From the NCBI GenBank assembly GCA_030247855.1, contig JAPDRN010000065.1:1-64000 (forward strand): a stretch of DNA of 64,000 bases. Direction: 5' to 3'. Position 1 is the first letter of the stretch. Each line of letters opens with the position of its first letter. A program made the translations under genes and the position numbers. This DNA is from Knufia peltigerae. Lineage: Eukaryota; Ascomycota; Eurotiomycetes; Chaetothyriales; Trichomeriaceae. A model generated the notes under the pieces. That model saw nothing but the letters and a program-made list of their open reading frames with translations. It was not told the DNA's origin and made no database searches. Positions 1-13,027 of the stretch are shown here, in pieces.

Positions 1-671
1 CCCGGTCCGTCTCCCTCCCTCTCCCCCGACTCCTTTTGGATCGGGTCTCCGAAAACTCGAGTCTTTTGATTCCTCAGGAGGTACTCTCATTTCCATCAGT
101 CGCTCACCTCGACTCGGAGGGGTGAAGGTCGAAAAGGAAAATCAAAATTGTCCTGGGGGGGTTTGTATCCTATCTGTCTGTCCCGACCGACCCACCCGGT
201 CATGTGAAGAACTCTCTCGAAATCCGGATCGTTGGTTGATGACTCGAAGGAACCGCATACACCAGGAGTGTGGCTGTAGCCAACTGACCAAACAGCCCTC
301 GAGCGCGTCTCGACTCTTTCCGCTTGGTCGAACGTGGACGCGAAACTGAGCGCCGATCCGTACTTTCCGTGGGGAGTCGAGCGGTATTGTGTATTGTATC
401 TTGAACCCAAGAGGCCCAGAACCATCATTTGACCTGTCGACTCGGAAAAAGTCGATGGGTTTGTCGGGGCATCGAAACCGTTGGTGTGGTACACTCATCG
501 ACCAGTCGATTCGTGCAACGAGGGCAGTGGTTCTCAATGGGCTGTATGTCGAATCCATGCCGGTCAACACTCTCACACGGACATGGTGTTAATGCGTGAA
601 CGATTCGTACGTGTACAAAATTTGTAGACTTGAGACTGTACACATCTTCCTCCGTGCCTGGACATTCTCCA
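1..671. other. Left edge, no gene seen
   Basis: The stretch lies beyond the 3' end of the GPI11 gene. Short open frames occur on both strands but overlap one another and show no family motif or splice structure that I can support. The first 60 bases are pyrimidine-rich. Part of it is presumably 3' untranslated sequence of GPI11. Confidence 0.5.
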
Positions 672-1804
672 TCACTCTCTTTTTGTGTCTGTCGTCGCCA
701 CTTCCACCTCTTCTGCTCCTTGAGTCTCACTCAAATTTATCCTCTCTCCCACCCCGAACCCAAGCACACCCGTCAAAACCCGCCCAATCACCCATCCCAA
801 CACGCACCCCCAGAGCACGGTGCAAGGCCACTTTTGCCAGTCTCGGTCCCAGTCCAGGGCCATGGGCACCGCACCTACCCACCCACCAACCAAGGCACCC
901 ACCGTGCCGGCCCAGACCCCGGCCTCGTCGAAGGGCAACCAAGCGGCCGCGACGTCGCGCCACGCCGCGCTCGAGACGCCGTGGGTGTAGAAGATCGGCA
1001 AGAACCCCAGCATCGACACGTGTAGGGCCAGGACGGCGGTGTGAGGGATGAGTGAGGTCGGGTACAAGGGAGCTCCCAGGACCAAGGCCATGACCGTCAG
1101 AGGTAGAGGTGGGAGTGTGAGTGTCAATATCAAGGAGAATAGAGTTGGCTGGGGAAGAGACAAAAACGGTTAGCTGTAATGATCGAGCCAGAACATGGTG
1201 AATGATAGTCGAGTTTTCGTGTCCACGAGGCAGGGAAAGGATGAGTACTCACCATGATTCTAGACGATATATTCCCACCTGCTGCACCACCGTCTCCAAA
1301 GCCGCCCTTACTCGTGCTAATCTTCCCACCACCACCACCACCACCACCACCACCACCGTGACCACCTTTCTTTCTCATACTTCCTCCTGCGGCAGAGGAA
1401 CCCTTTGATGTCTTTGTCGTTGTTGACGTGGTCGTCGTAGCAGTCCCTTCAATTATTTTTCCTCCCGTGGTCCCACTGACCCAAGTACCTGCACTGGGCA
1501 AACACAAGGCGCAAAATATCGCCTGAGCAGCTCCGACAACGATCAAATCCGTAATCAAGGTCGGGAGAGGGTCGGCCACCAACGCCGACGCTCGGAGGTA
1601 ATAGTACAAGGGAACGGCGAGGGTGTGAGCGACGGCATATCGTTTCGCGACGCTGCTGGACGACGACGACAACACCGGGATCGGGAGAGTGGTTGGTCTG
1701 AGGAGTCGTGCAGATTTGTTAAATGAAGGCGTGCCGCCGCCGCCGCTGCCGCTGCCGCTGCCCCGAGGTTGATGGACCTGCGTGAGAGACGAAGAGGGAG
1801 ACAT
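672..1804 (-). CDS. gpi11: GPI anchor assembly protein, PIG-F/GPI11 family
   Basis: Membrane protein of the ER that partners the ethanolamine-phosphate transferases acting on the GPI precursor (family knowledge for PIG-F). Two exons, 1804-1253 and 1148-672, joined in phase 0 across a 104-bp intron (donor GTGAGT, acceptor CCCCAG), give about 342 residues. The N-terminal half has a variable Ser/Gly-rich region including a long poly-Gly run near residues 140-160. The C-terminal half is hydrophobic, with several membrane segments and the family signature LDWDRDWQKWP at about residues 282-292, followed by another membrane helix. The start is the ATG in front of SPSSSLTQ; an in-frame ATG lies further upstream at 2068, but the sequence between the two looks non-coding. 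The family identification is firm; the poly-Gly insert is unusual and is probably a tolerated repeat expansion. Confidence 0.85.
1326..1357. repeat. (CCA)n trinucleotide repeat inside gpi11
   Basis: About ten tandem CCA units on the plus strand encode the poly-glycine run of GPI11 on the minus strand. Repeats of this kind commonly vary in length between strains, so the glycine run may be polymorphic. Confidence 0.8.
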
Positions 1805-2884
1805 GGTCGACCGACTGGACCAGACGAACACGGTTGAGCACAACCCCGGCTGGGTGTTCTCCTCCCCCCCCAAGAGTCGGTTGGTTGTGCGGTGAAGAGA
1901 GGCGAGATAGGAACTGCTTTTAATCTCAAGGACTACATGCCATGACAATGATATAATATACACATACGGCAACAACAAAAAAGTGCAAGAATGAAGGACC
2001 CCGTGAAGAGGACAAACTTGTAAAGCTTTTAGTTTTGGTGCGGAGAGTGTTTTTGATCCCTGAGACATTGGAGAGAGGCGCCTATGATGATGAGGTACGG
2101 AGGAGCAACCGGAGTATTCATGCCCGAAGGCTCCGTGTGTGCTCGTTATCGTACTCGTACTCGTATCATATCACAGACACTCGGTTCTCCTCGAAGCCTC
2201 CTTCAACTTTGGCCGTCAGCAACACAACGAGCATCTGAAAATCGGATCAAACCCTAGAAGATGTTCTTACCTTTCGCTCCACGCGAACTTCTCATCATCA
2301 CGAGGTCGAGGTGTAGGCGAGGTTGTGCCTCCAACTCCCACTACGCATTTCCACAGCAGGAATACAGGGGTACAAAAATACAGGGGACTCATTTACTCTT
2401 TGATGCCATTAGATGTACCCCGTGCGAACAAGCACGAATAAATCCAGTAAACAGATTCACAAATTTCAAAAAAAAAGAAGTCATTATTGAGCCACCTGGG
2501 CAGTGCCAGAAAAGCCAACAATTTCCAGCTACTCCTAGACCTTGACCCCTAGACCTATACAGATTGCATAATATACAACATAGCCAACCCGATAAAAACG
2601 CTCACTCAAATCGGCGTACGAAACCAAACTTCTCTGCGGTCCGCAGGGTCGCAAGCACCATCTTGTCGGTCTTTCTCTCCTTGAAAAGAGCACCGTACCG
2701 TAGTCTGACTGGGACTAAGTCTTTCCTCCCCAATCATTAAATATTGACAGTGACAATTCCGCTTGATGTGCAAATGTCTGTCAAGTCCACCGAATGCGTG
2801 CAATAATCGAAAACATAACCATATCGGAACATGCTAAAACTTGTATTTTGTGTGAAAAAGTTCTGCTTGCGCTCATGCTCATGC
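1805..2884. other. Intergenic region between two minus-strand genes
   Basis: It contains the upstream region of gpi11 and the 3' flank of the next gene. I see repeated CGTACTCGTA-like words near 2145-2170 and short A-runs near 2465, but no convincing gene. Confidence 0.5.
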
Positions 2885-4675
2885 TCATATTACCGGCAGC
2901 CGTACATCATCTCGAGCAGTCTCAAAAGTCTTTCTCGAATTCTCTAGCGGTGTTTCGTAAACTTCCTCGAAACCTCCCTCTTCCTGCTCGTTTTCTGATT
3001 CCTGATCGGTTCCGCTGAATCGTGAGATCTCAGGAGGTGGATAGTTTAGTTGAAATCCTGGGGATCGGTGCAGCACTCGTGGAGTCGCGGGTATATTATG
3101 GTGTGATGACTCGGGACTTGGGGTCGGATAAGGCGCTTCTCTGATGGTGGCGTACACTGGAGTCCGGAGGATTTCAACCTCCTTTTGAAGCTCCATTACT
3201 TGCTCTTCCAATCTCAGGCGCGCTGCCTTTTCATCCTTGACCATCTCCAGGAGGGCTTCAAACTTGTCCAAAGGTATGTGAATCGAGGTCGGTGATTCTG
3301 GTGGGGGTGGTGTCTTGGGCTTTGAATTGTATGGCGTGATGGTGGCGGTTGTGGCCTTGCTGCTTCGTTGAGGGCGGAAGAGATCTTCTCGTTCTGGTGA
3401 TAGGGAAGGAGAATCGCCTGGGGATGACAGAAAGCTCATGTTGTTAACAGTATTCGGAGAAGAAGCTAGATAGCTACTCTCCTGCGAAGAGACCGAAGTC
3501 AAAGTGGCATCCGCGTAATCATTGGGAAAGCCGTCTTGCATGGGTCCCTGATTGAAGTGTCGCGATTCTCTGACGGGATTGGATATCTTTGTCCCTTGGA
3601 GTTTGGCAATGGCATATTCGAAATCAATGAGCTTGATTTCCAATGTATTGATTCTTTGCTCCAAGCTTGTGTCATCGACGTTGGAAAGATCCAACCCAAA
3701 ATCGAAGGCCTGCATCGGGTTGGCAGCACTCGAGGAGGCTCGTTCAGATTCTGCTGTCGAACTCACGGGCGCAGCTGTGACATATACCGGGTCGACGGCG
3801 ATCGATTGACCACTATACACCGGGACGGGATTCTCGATGGCGCTATTTCGCCAGTAGGCGATCTCACTGGCGCGGTCGCGGGTAGGTGAAGGCTCAACAC
3901 CGCTTGAGCGCAAGGCTTCATTGAGCTGATCAGCACTCCTAGATCGACGTTTCAATTGACCATCAGAGACGCAATCCTCCTTTGACCGTTTGCTCTGTTG
4001 GGTGCTTTCGCCGGCAGCCCAATTGGTAAGAGCAGCTAACGAGCCCAAGTCCTTATCACTGAACACCAGACTAGGTAAGGTGTTTCGACGCCCGCGCCGA
4101 GGTGATGACGGAAGATTCTGCTCGAGAGTTGAATGTACCGAGTGCGACGTCAGTGCCCTGCCCGGTATTGCGTGTCCAGGAGCCTGTGGAGGCTCTGACT
4201 GTCTAGGTTGATGCTGTTCACTGACAGGAAGTAGTTGGCCTGGGTCACTGTAATGGTAATTGTTGGCTTGAGCAGGAACAGACCGATGTTTCCTTCCCGT
4301 GAACATACGCTTGAGAGTTGCACGCAACCCTCCAGGCTTCTTTTGGCTCATAGACGACTTGGAAGGCACCGAAGACATGGAACTTGGGATGAGCGATGGA
4401 CCGGCGGAATTCCGCAAGGTCATATCGATCGGTACTTCGCTGACATGGCGATGATGGTACTCTTGCGGCGGAAGGTTTTGGTGTTGCCAGGTAGTGTCGT
4501 TGGACTGATAAGCAGATGCAGGGCCAGGGGAGGGGACTGAAGCTGAGGTGGTGAACATGTCCCTTGATTCGTTGAAAGGTATTGGGTCCGAGATTTTCAA
4601 ATCTCCACGCCGTATGGCCGCTCCCGTGCTCGTCGAAGCCAGCGAAGCTCTGGAACGATGATTCGGCGACGGCAT
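2885..4675 (-). CDS. Uncharacterised low-complexity protein with C-terminal coiled coil
   Basis: I do not recognise a named family. The single open frame is 596 residues from the ATG at 4675; the frame continues a few codons further upstream without another ATG. The sequence is rich in Ser, Pro and Gln and looks largely disordered. A basic patch (LKRMFTGRKHRS) lies near residue 130. Two helical heptad-like stretches stand out: EQRINTLEIKLIDFEYAIAKL near residue 345 and a longer one around residues 470-510 with KDEKAARLRLEEQVMELQKE. The C terminus is acidic. This organisation is typical of fungal cytoskeletal or polarity-associated scaffold proteins, but that is only inference. A further 5' exon cannot be excluded. 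Confidence 0.7.
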   Translation of the reverse strand: MPSPNHRSRASLASTSTGAAIRRGDLKISDPIPFNESRDMFTTSASVPSPGPASAYQSNDTTWQHQNLPPQEYHHRHVSEVPIDMTLRNSAGPSLIPSSMSSVPSKSSMSQKKPGGLRATLKRMFTGRKHRSVPAQANNYHYSDPGQLLPVSEQHQPRQSEPPQAPGHAIPGRALTSHSVHSTLEQNLPSSPRRGRRNTLPSLVFSDKDLGSLAALTNWAAGESTQQSKRSKEDCVSDGQLKRRSRSADQLNEALRSSGVEPSPTRDRASEIAYWRNSAIENPVPVYSGQSIAVDPVYVTAAPVSSTAESERASSSAANPMQAFDFGLDLSNVDDTSLEQRINTLEIKLIDFEYAIAKLQGTKISNPVRESRHFNQGPMQDGFPNDYADATLTSVSSQESSYLASSPNTVNNMSFLSSPGDSPSLSPEREDLFRPQRSSKATTATITPYNSKPKTPPPPESPTSIHIPLDKFEALLEMVKDEKAARLRLEEQVMELQKEVEILRTPVYATIREAPYPTPSPESSHHNIPATPRVLHRSPGFQLNYPPPEISRFSGTDQESENEQEEGGFEEVYETPLENSRKTFETARDDVRLPVI

Positions 4676-7544
4676 GTTGGGTAGAGCCAGCAATCGGTTT
4701 CAGATCCTCCAGAACAGCATCACCTTGGTACGAGCACTGCGCGATGATGCGGAGTCATGTTGCGCTTCTGTCTGCAAGAACAAATGCGTTTGCGACAATC
4801 TGAATAGCTGCCGCGCAATGTCCTGGGATGAACCGGACGGACGATTAGCTGGGGGCGGAATCCCCAGTCGGTCGCAGTGAGCCTGTCAGATCGGATGTCA
4901 GTAGTAAGCGTCCTTGTTCCTGACGTTCCGTGGAATGTTCTGGCGGCCGCAGCAGAAGATCTAGATTAGGGGATTTTCAGACAGGATATATCCAACGGAG
5001 GCTGGTGACAACACGTAAAACGACCGGGTGCTTGTTGGAAGATGCCAACTCGACGACCAATAACGAGAGGATGAAGGAGTGTAAGAAAAAGCGGGCGGAG
5101 ACTCGTCAGGCCGACGACGATAGGGAGCCAGGCTGACAGAATGTCGGCAAAGAGGATGGTCAAAAGATTGGTCAAAAGATTCACAGACCAGACGTGGTGC
5201 TGTGGGCGGTCTTTTCACAATAACAGTCAAGCGTCGAGAGGGTAGGAGCTTGCTCGGTCAGGTAGGTCTCGTGGCTATTGTCTCGCCTCGAGGGCAGAGC
5301 GCTGCGATATCATCAAGGAATCCCTGCCACGACATCAGAAGATCTAAAAGGTTCAACATTTCGGCATCGCTTCGACCCGCAGGTGCAGTAGAAGGAGGAC
5401 CTGACAGCGGTGACGGCAACAATGACAGCTGGCCGAGTCCCACTATCGAGAGCGTGGGTGTTTCAGCGCCATGGATGGAAGAACAGGAGGAAGAGAGAAG
5501 CAGGAAGCGAGCCAGGAGGAGTAAGGAAGATGCGAATGTGGGCGTTGAGGCTGCGAGCGACGGGCGAATAACAGGGAGAGAAGAGACAAGGAGCCAAAGT
5601 CGAGCTCCGACTTTGGTTTAGCAGGAAAGACTAGGGGCTTGCTAGGGAGGGAAATAGGCTGCTCCAAGCCTTGATGACCCTTGTTAGGGATTTTCCCAGG
5701 CCCTGGACGAGAGGACGGATTAGGTATTGACTACAGCATCAACACTAGCATTCATCCCCGGTTAACGCGTCGTGTAACCGAGCACACCTGAGTACGAGTA
5801 CGGTTACGATAGTGCGTGTACAGTGTCTTCGTCGCCTACGAGTCCCTCCATGCTGCAGAGATACAATAAGCCACCCCTGCTACGGAGTACGACCACTGTA
5901 CAATACAGTAGAGTCGGCCCCCCGCTGTCAAATGGTGCCGCTGTCAAATCCTCCCGGCCCAACCATTGTCCTCTGCCTACATTTCTCCTCTCATCTCTCC
6001 TCCACCCCGGACGCTGGCTGGTGCCATCCGATCTTGTTTCACGCTCTCGTGTGACTGGTGGGCATACTTGATGTAGGTGCGGCTTGAACAGCATGTGGTG
6101 GCAACTGTGTCGTCTCACTACCACCACACTCGACAACGGCTGTTCCTACTATTGCAGTCTAGCCCGTCATCGACACCCAACTACGGCAAAGTTACTCCGT
6201 CTGAGCTGCAGCAGCAACAACAGAAGCAAGAGACGGTGAGACGGGTCCGCCGGCATCGATCATCAATCTCGACCACACCACCACCTAATCGAGAGAGAGA
6301 AACCTACAATACTCCGTACAGCAGAATGCAGGAAGCATGGTGGAGGGCGGATGGAAACATACACATCTTCCGCCCAGCTTAGCAGAGACTCTCTTGCTCA
6401 TCATTGGAGTGATTGGACTGCCCCTGCGCCATGCAGCGCTGCGAGTCATGCCCTAGCGTTGGCGCTTTCATCCACCTCTTACCACTCCGAGCTGCCTCGC
6501 CTTTGCATCGCTGTTTCGGAGCAACACAGATAATTTAGCAATCGAGTTTTGGACAAAGACATGCTGGAGCGCACTGAAATCACCCGGTGGAACAATGATG
6601 GACATGCCGTGTCAATAATCTCTCAACCTTTCTCCGTAGCATCGTGCGGTGCGGTTTCGTGGTGTCCCCATCAGGCTGTAAAACCAGCTTTTGGTCTGTT
6701 TTAGGGGGCCCTTATGATCGACCAGTGACATGGCTTCCCTCCACCTTTTCGTCAAACACGCTGAAGTTTCTTCGTACCGTCTTTAGGGTTGCTTCTTCTC
6801 AAACGCCCCTTTCTGTTCATGATTGGCCCGATGTTACTACAAACTTGAGTTCGTAAATCATGAACGCCCTTTGTGGGTGATCGAAAGATCATCATCGACA
6901 TCGACTGTATCATGTTCCCGAATGCTTCCATCATCGGCGACTTTGCGCTTTTCAGCTGTCGGCCCCGACCATGCCGAATCTCCCACCTCGACCTCGCCCA
7001 GAAGACTGGAAGAAGTTTAGATGCTTATCAATTTCTGCTTTCGCTTGTTTCAGCCCCGATATGTGTACGTAGGATTGCTCGCTACGAGGCTCGGCCTGGA
7101 ATTGCAACTAGAGGGCGCCTGATCCAAGAAGTGTGCAGGGACTGAGTACGAGTTTGCAGAAATATTCTACTCGTTGACCCGAATTGATCATCTCAAGATC
7201 ACGAATCGGGAGGTGTTTTCGTCGGTGTTACTCCATCCTGTAGGGCTCATCACGAGATGCCTTTTCCCGGTGATACAGCCTTACGTTGGGCCGCAATCGT
7301 CCAATGGTGATGAAACAATGCCTTCATTTGCTCCGGGGAGTCCACGTCAGATTGCGCCATGCTCCTCTGAAACATTCTCAGCCCTAGGATCTGTGTTGCC
7401 CTCTGTGGTGTGATTCTCCAGCCTATTGCCGTGCGTTGCGGTCACTTTTGCAAGGCTTTACAACTATTTGCTGGCTTCCAAGGGTGCAGTTCAGGTGCCG
7501 AATCAGGTTGGATGAATGTGGGCATGCATATGCAGCCTGTAAGC
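4676..7544. other. Gene-poor region, 2.9 kb
   Basis: It lies between the 5' end of the coiled-coil gene and the 3' end of the helicase gene. Many short overlapping frames occur on both strands, none with a recognisable motif. It holds a CAG/CAA-rich patch near 6210-6230 and two copies of TACGGAGTA or its complement (5881, 6310). The part next to 4676 is probably the 5' untranslated region and promoter of the coiled-coil gene. Confidence 0.5.
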
Positions 7545-9944
7545 TCAACTCAAATCTAGGTCGTCCAGACTAGGATACCTCAAGTCGGCGTTGTCTTCGA
7601 GGAACTTCATCCATCTTTTGAGGAATGGATTACCTCTAGATATGGTTTCTGAATCGCCGATTACACACAGATGGCGCTTAGGTCGAGTCATCGCAACTGA
7701 ACATCGTGGTCAGAACCGGGTGCACACCAGGTACGCAATCAGACTGCAGGTGCATATGCGCAGATCGTTCAACGCGAAAGGGACTGTGCAGGTGCAATAA
7801 GAGCCAATACTGAAGAAATTACTTACCGTTCAATCTCCTCTTTTCCCCAAGGAAGCCCACCTCCTTTTCAGCATTGCTTCTGACCAGGGAAACAATGACG
7901 GCCTCTTTTTCACGTCCCTGGAATCCGTCGACGCTGCCGAGCTCGATGTTCGGGTACTTTTCTCTCAACATGGAGCTGAGTATGGCCAGTTGTGCGTTGT
8001 ACGGTGTGACCACTGCAATATCCTCGTCTTTTACGCCTGCGTCAACCAACTTCTGTACGTGCATCACAACAAGAGCAGCTTCCATCTCGTTACATTTGCT
8101 ATCTCCCAGCAGGACTGAGACCTTGACTTGGCCGCCTTGGTCCTCCTCCGTCTTTTCTGGGAAGTCTCCTCCTTGAGTGTCAAAAAACACCAGGGGCTCT
8201 TTGGTATCTTCAGTCTCCTCCACCTCGTATGGTAAGTCCTTCAACAGCCGACTCTTGACCGCATCTGCTGCCACAAGTTCCGAGTCGTATAGCTCGTCAC
8301 TGGGAAAGCGCATGATTGTCTCATGCATTCGATACTGAGTGTTGAGCAGTCGTTTGATGTTTGAGCCATGCATAGATAAGAGACGATCGAACATGGTTCG
8401 TTCCAAAGACCATCCTTTGGCCGCCTTGATCTCGTCGTCTTTGACTGATAGCTTGCGAAGTTCATCTTCGAGACTTTTCATCTTTGCTTTCTTTTGATCC
8501 TTGTTTTCTTTGTTGTCGGCGCTTTTGACGGTCGGCGGTAACTGTAGATGGTCGCCTGCTAGGATGAGTTTTTTGACCTCGCCAGATCCAAAGACGAGTG
8601 GTATCCAGCACTGTGGTTCCAGTGCCTGGCTAGCCTCATCGATCACGACAACATCAAAACCCTGATTACGCACTTGGTGACCTCCTGAGCCGTGCAATGT
8701 CGAGAGAACAACTTTACTACCTCGTACTAGGCCATCAACACACTTACCCTCTCGCTCACGATACTCTTTTCTCAAATCTTTCAGCTCCGCATAGATTGCA
8801 CGACGTTCCCGACCGCTCTTTGTTTTCCTTATCGACGATTGTTTCTCGTCCATCTCCCTGCGGACGTCATTGACGATGCCACCTGCCTCGCTAGTGCGGG
8901 TCAGGACTTCTAGGGAATGATTCAAGACACTGGGCAAGAGGCGGGCTGGATGTCCCAGCCGCACTATAGGCGTGCTCGGGGACGTCATAGCGAGACGTTC
9001 GACAATATTGTCGACACTGATATTGCTCGGACCGCATACTAAGACCCGTTGGCCTTGTTTCAAAAGTTGCAATATCAGTTCGATCAGAGTATATGTCTTT
9101 CCAGTACCAGGAGGGCCATGGATGAGAGCAACCTCAGGGGATGAGAGCGCAAACTTGATTGCGTCTTTCTGGGAAGAGTTGAGGGTCGAGTCGAAGAACC
9201 CCAAGTCCTTGGTCTTGTCCAGATCGGCTGACCCCGGTGAAGACAAACCTAGCAGAACTCGTTGAAGGCTGGTATACGAAGTTTCGGGCGTTTTGAGTAG
9301 TTTCGAGAGAATCTGATTCATTCTAGAAAGCAAAGCTCGTCAGCACTCAGTCCGTTAATGGCAATAAGATAAAAACACCTTTTGTACGTCACGTCGTTGG
9401 CAAGTTTGACCCTAGGAGAGGATTTGTTAGTTTTTGAAATGTTCTCCTTTGTCGAGCGCAAGACAATGGATCCCACTCACAACCACAACTTTCCGTCAGG
9501 GACATTCTCGACAGTGTCGCCATTTGAGCTTTCCTTACCCAACGCGACCCACACGGCTCTCTCGCCAACGCGAGTGACGACGCCCTCCACGCCCTTGCCT
9601 TTCAAATCGGAGACTTCTTTCTTCTTCGCGGAGCCTTTGGGCATCTCCCCGAGGGAAACTATGTCACCTGTCCGGATACCATGCTCGGGGAGCTCACCCT
9701 TGGAATCTTTACCGACGAGGGCCGAATCCAACCCAAGCTCGACCACGGAACGGCCGCCAAGACCCGTCTTCATCGACTGAATGGACAGGCTGAGGATGGC
9801 GAGTCCAGCTCGGGCGAGTGTGCTCGGAGGCGTGGAAGAGAGCAAAAGGGTCGTCTCGGCGACTTCAGACTCTTGCTCGAGAGCGACCAAGGTCAGGAGA
9901 GAGTTGAAGAATGCGGCTGGTGAGAGCATTGTCGAGGGTGCCAT
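7545..9944 (-). CDS. hcs1: DNA/RNA helicase of the IGHMBP2 / Hcs1 (helicase A) type, SF1B
   Basis: Superfamily 1B helicase related to human IGHMBP2/SMUBP-2 and yeast Hcs1. Four exons, 9944-9481, 9411-9379, 9322-7827 and 7696-7545, give 714 residues with all phases closing. The second exon is only 33 nt and encodes VKLANDVTYK, a conserved block of this family directly before RMNQ, which confirms the join. Walker A GPPGTGKT lies at about residues 235-242; the DEAS Walker B box, the GDHLQLPPT motif, the NTQYRMH motif, the TPYNAQ motif and the SVDGFQGREKEAV motif follow in the expected order. The last exon completes the conserved LNVAMTRPKRHL motif. The N-terminal exon corresponds to the oligonucleotide-binding region. 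The family assignment is very secure; the cellular role, replication-associated versus ribosome-associated, cannot be read from sequence. Confidence 0.93.
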
Positions 9945-12604
9945 AATGCAACTGTTGCTATCGGATATGCGGACCGTATCGATACTGCTCTCTATATCGT
10001 CTTTTTGCGTATGCAGTTACTATCACTCGGCCCCATACAAAACTGGAAGTGTTGTTGATCGTTGGTTATTAAAATCATGTGGGAGGACTTTTTTATCATC
10101 GGATTGAAAACGCTGGTTCGCGTTCCGCCCAATGAGCGATAAGGTCCTGTTTTAGAACTTTATCTTTTTCTCTTGTAATGTACGGACTCCAGCGACGTAG
10201 TGGTTGATTAAATTAAAATGTGCTGCTCTGAACGTACCCAGCACTGTGGCACGACGAATTGATGTTCCTCTGAGGAATTACATAATTCGACAGTCAGCAT
10301 GCGGAGAATTAAATCTCCGTCGCCGAGAGCTCCACCTGGGGAACGCTTTGGCCTTTTCACGGACAAACCCCTAGTTTTTGTTAAAAGCCTCCTTCACCCT
10401 TCCTGAGACTGGGGGCCGAGTGTTAAAAGCCACGCAGTACTATTCGCATTTGTCTAACATATGTGGTCCAAGTACTCAAGAAATCTATGATAGGACTTGA
10501 CAGCACGAATACTTCATTATGACCCATGGAACCTACAGGAACCAAGAACGACTTCTGAGTCGATGGCGAATTGCACAATACTTCGTGCGTAGACACAAGT
10601 AGCAAGCTCGGCCAGCTACATTCATACTTGCAGAAGACTTTGGAGGAAGAGGAAACCTGGGGCAGACAAGATTTAAGCTGAGGCAAATCTAGATAGACAC
10701 ATCCAAAGTTTTCGGCGAGGGCCGCTCTACCAAAAGAACCACCCTCCCCATCAACTGTCAGTAAGCGAGGATTGTTTTGCTGTTGATGACCAGGACGAGT
10801 GTTAAACAACTCGGAGTCTCTGATAAACGATGGTGTGTTGTATGCCTCGAGTCTTGGCCGGAAGTCTGGATCCCTCCAAGGATCCTGTTCAGGTTAGTGG
10901 GCAACCGTGCTATTCTTCGACATGTTCTAGTCAGGTGAGTTGGTCAGACTAATGAACAAGTGCATCCCAATAGAGAGGTCCAATCCTGACTTCGCGTTGG
11001 ATGACTCCATGATATTGAACAAAGTACACTTTGGTTGTGTGAGATGAAGCCGACGAACTTTTGGTGAAAGGTCGAGGTGCAAGGGGGTAACGTGACCTGT
11101 AAAAGCGGCGACATGCTTATTCGCGCTTCAGCACGAAAATTTAATTTCCGACCTTTTTGCCAATGTCGTTGTTGTTGAATCGTTGCAGCAAACAAACGAC
11201 AGCAAGGTGAGTTTAACTCGTAACAATGCTTGAAGCAATACGACTCGCACCTGCTTGAGGTCTACATTGTTCGGAGCTGGCCGCGGCAAGTCCTTCGGTA
11301 GGATAAATGCTCAGCATGTACCGGTCAAGTCAATGAACCTTTCACCGCGTTTGGAAACAAGGACGAGCTTTTCAGTGCTTTTTCTTTTGCATCTGACAAG
11401 ACCAGTCTCAAATCATTGACAAGGTGTGTATGAACTAGGCATCGCGACAAGCGTGCCCGGGGTTGAATTCCGACAGGTTGTAAGTATTCGCTGTCAATTC
11501 ACTCGCCCTCACTCGATTTGGGCGAAGCGACACATTGCTAGACCCAGATTGTCAACCGGCCTGGATGCCTTCGGCACTGTTTGGGGCACAAGAGCGGCTG
11601 CATGGTCTATACAGCACTTCCTATTACACACTAAGCGAGGCGCTTTGGCAGGAACAACATCCTCATACAGACTCGTGGAGTCTTGGCTCCCCGCGCACTT
11701 ACCACTTCAACACTTTCCAATGCCGTGTTTTCTGTGCCTAGAGCCTGGACAGGTGGTACCTCCGTTCCCTCCAGGACATGATACTGAGTGGAAAGCGCCT
11801 CTTGTGTCAGTGGCCTGAGACTTTTGACACGGGTATAGTTTATGCTGGTTAGGCATTGATTCATCATGAGATGCTCCGAGCTTGTCACTTGACGTCCTCT
11901 ATGATGTCTGGGAATAGTTTCAGCAGATCATTACGAACAGTATGATGTTGGTATGACGCGGGTCCGAGTCAAAGATCAAAGCAGCTTGTCTACAATATCC
12001 TGCCTATGTCATCGAAACCGAAGCCCTGGTACAAACGAAGCCTGTCGAATTTTCGATCTCTTTGGACCATTTGCTCGGCATCAGTCTAGGTATTTGGAGA
12101 CCGATCTGAATACGAAAAGTGCGGGAGATCGGCAGTTTCTCGAACTGTTGGAAAACTTCCATTCGGTCTGTGTAGGTCGAGGAGAGCAGACCTGACTTCA
12201 TAACAGTTCGCACCGGAATAAACGACGGTCTGTGCAATTGTGGAGTCCTCGTGTTTATTGGTGTCAGATCTTTTCGCCACGCGGAGGACAGCCGTTGTCG
12301 GTCCGTGCAACAACATGGTATGTGCGTCGATAGTATATCACAAGAAGTATCGCGTACAACGATTTTCCATGTACGGTTAGCTCTCAGTCATTGTCGAAGA
12401 GCCTCATTGTGCAAGTTTTCGCGATAAGGGGCACCAGTTTCACGACAGAGGACATCCGTCAGGGGCAAACCCGTGCTGTCTGACAGAGCATTGGGCTTGG
12501 GCCTGCTCGCATCCAGCAACCAGAGCCGGTCTTTATCGTCGCAGTCTGACGACTAGCTTCATACTATCGAACCACCTTGTGTTACTGCTCTATGACAATG
12601 GGTT
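9945..12604. other. Gene-poor region, 2.7 kb
   Basis: This is the region upstream of the helicase gene. It has several frames of 70-130 codons on both strands (for example 10423-10809 minus and 11426-11818 plus), but none shows family motifs, and I could not join them into a convincing spliced gene. I see no tandem repeat or transposon signature. Confidence 0.45.
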
Positions 12605-13027
12605 ATGCACTATCATCCGTTTCTCATCCACCGCTCTAGGCTCGGATTGCCTTTGGTCGAGGTCGAAGCTCTCGAGATTCCTCTTGTAAAGTTTCTTTTT
12701 TCAGATCGAGGTCCCGCTTCAGATCATGCTACAGGAGGTCGAGCTATGCCCGATATGCCTTTCCATCTCCCGAATATTCTATCGATTCGAGAGCACCACG
12801 TGGATATTCTGATGGCCAGTGGTCTCGACTCTTTCAATGAGGCACTCAATGACATCCACTACTCAATAGCACTTGCTCGCTTAGCATTGCAAGGTTTGAC
12901 TTTATCGAATGCTCTTGGGTCGAGGATCCGAAAAGTTCCTTTGGAGAGCATCCGTCTCGCCCGCGAACGATCCAGACTCTCCAGGCTGGCCAATAATGAA
13001 GACAATAGTTTGGTTGAAAAAAAATGA
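12605..13027 (+). CDS. Candidate hypothetical protein, 140 aa
   Basis: The open frame begins with ATG and has codon use that looks plausible for this genome. The C-terminal half forms a basic, helix-prone stretch (ESIRLARERSRLSRL). No family is recognised. It ends about 235 bases before the start of the nucleotide-sugar dehydrogenase on the same strand, so it could also be non-coding 5' sequence of that gene or the tail of a spliced gene. Confidence is low because there is no homology evidence and no splice signal. Confidence 0.28.
   Translation: MHYHPFLIHRSRLGLPLVEVEALEIPLVKFLFSDRGPASDHATGGRAMPDMPFHLPNILSIREHHVDILMASGLDSFNEALNDIHYSIALARLALQGLTLSNALGSRIRKVPLESIRLARERSRLSRLANNEDNSLVEKK

Noticed and set aside
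9945..12604. Possible decayed gene in the gap upstream of the helicase
   Set aside because: Frames are short and unrelated to any family I know, and no splice path gave a convincing product.
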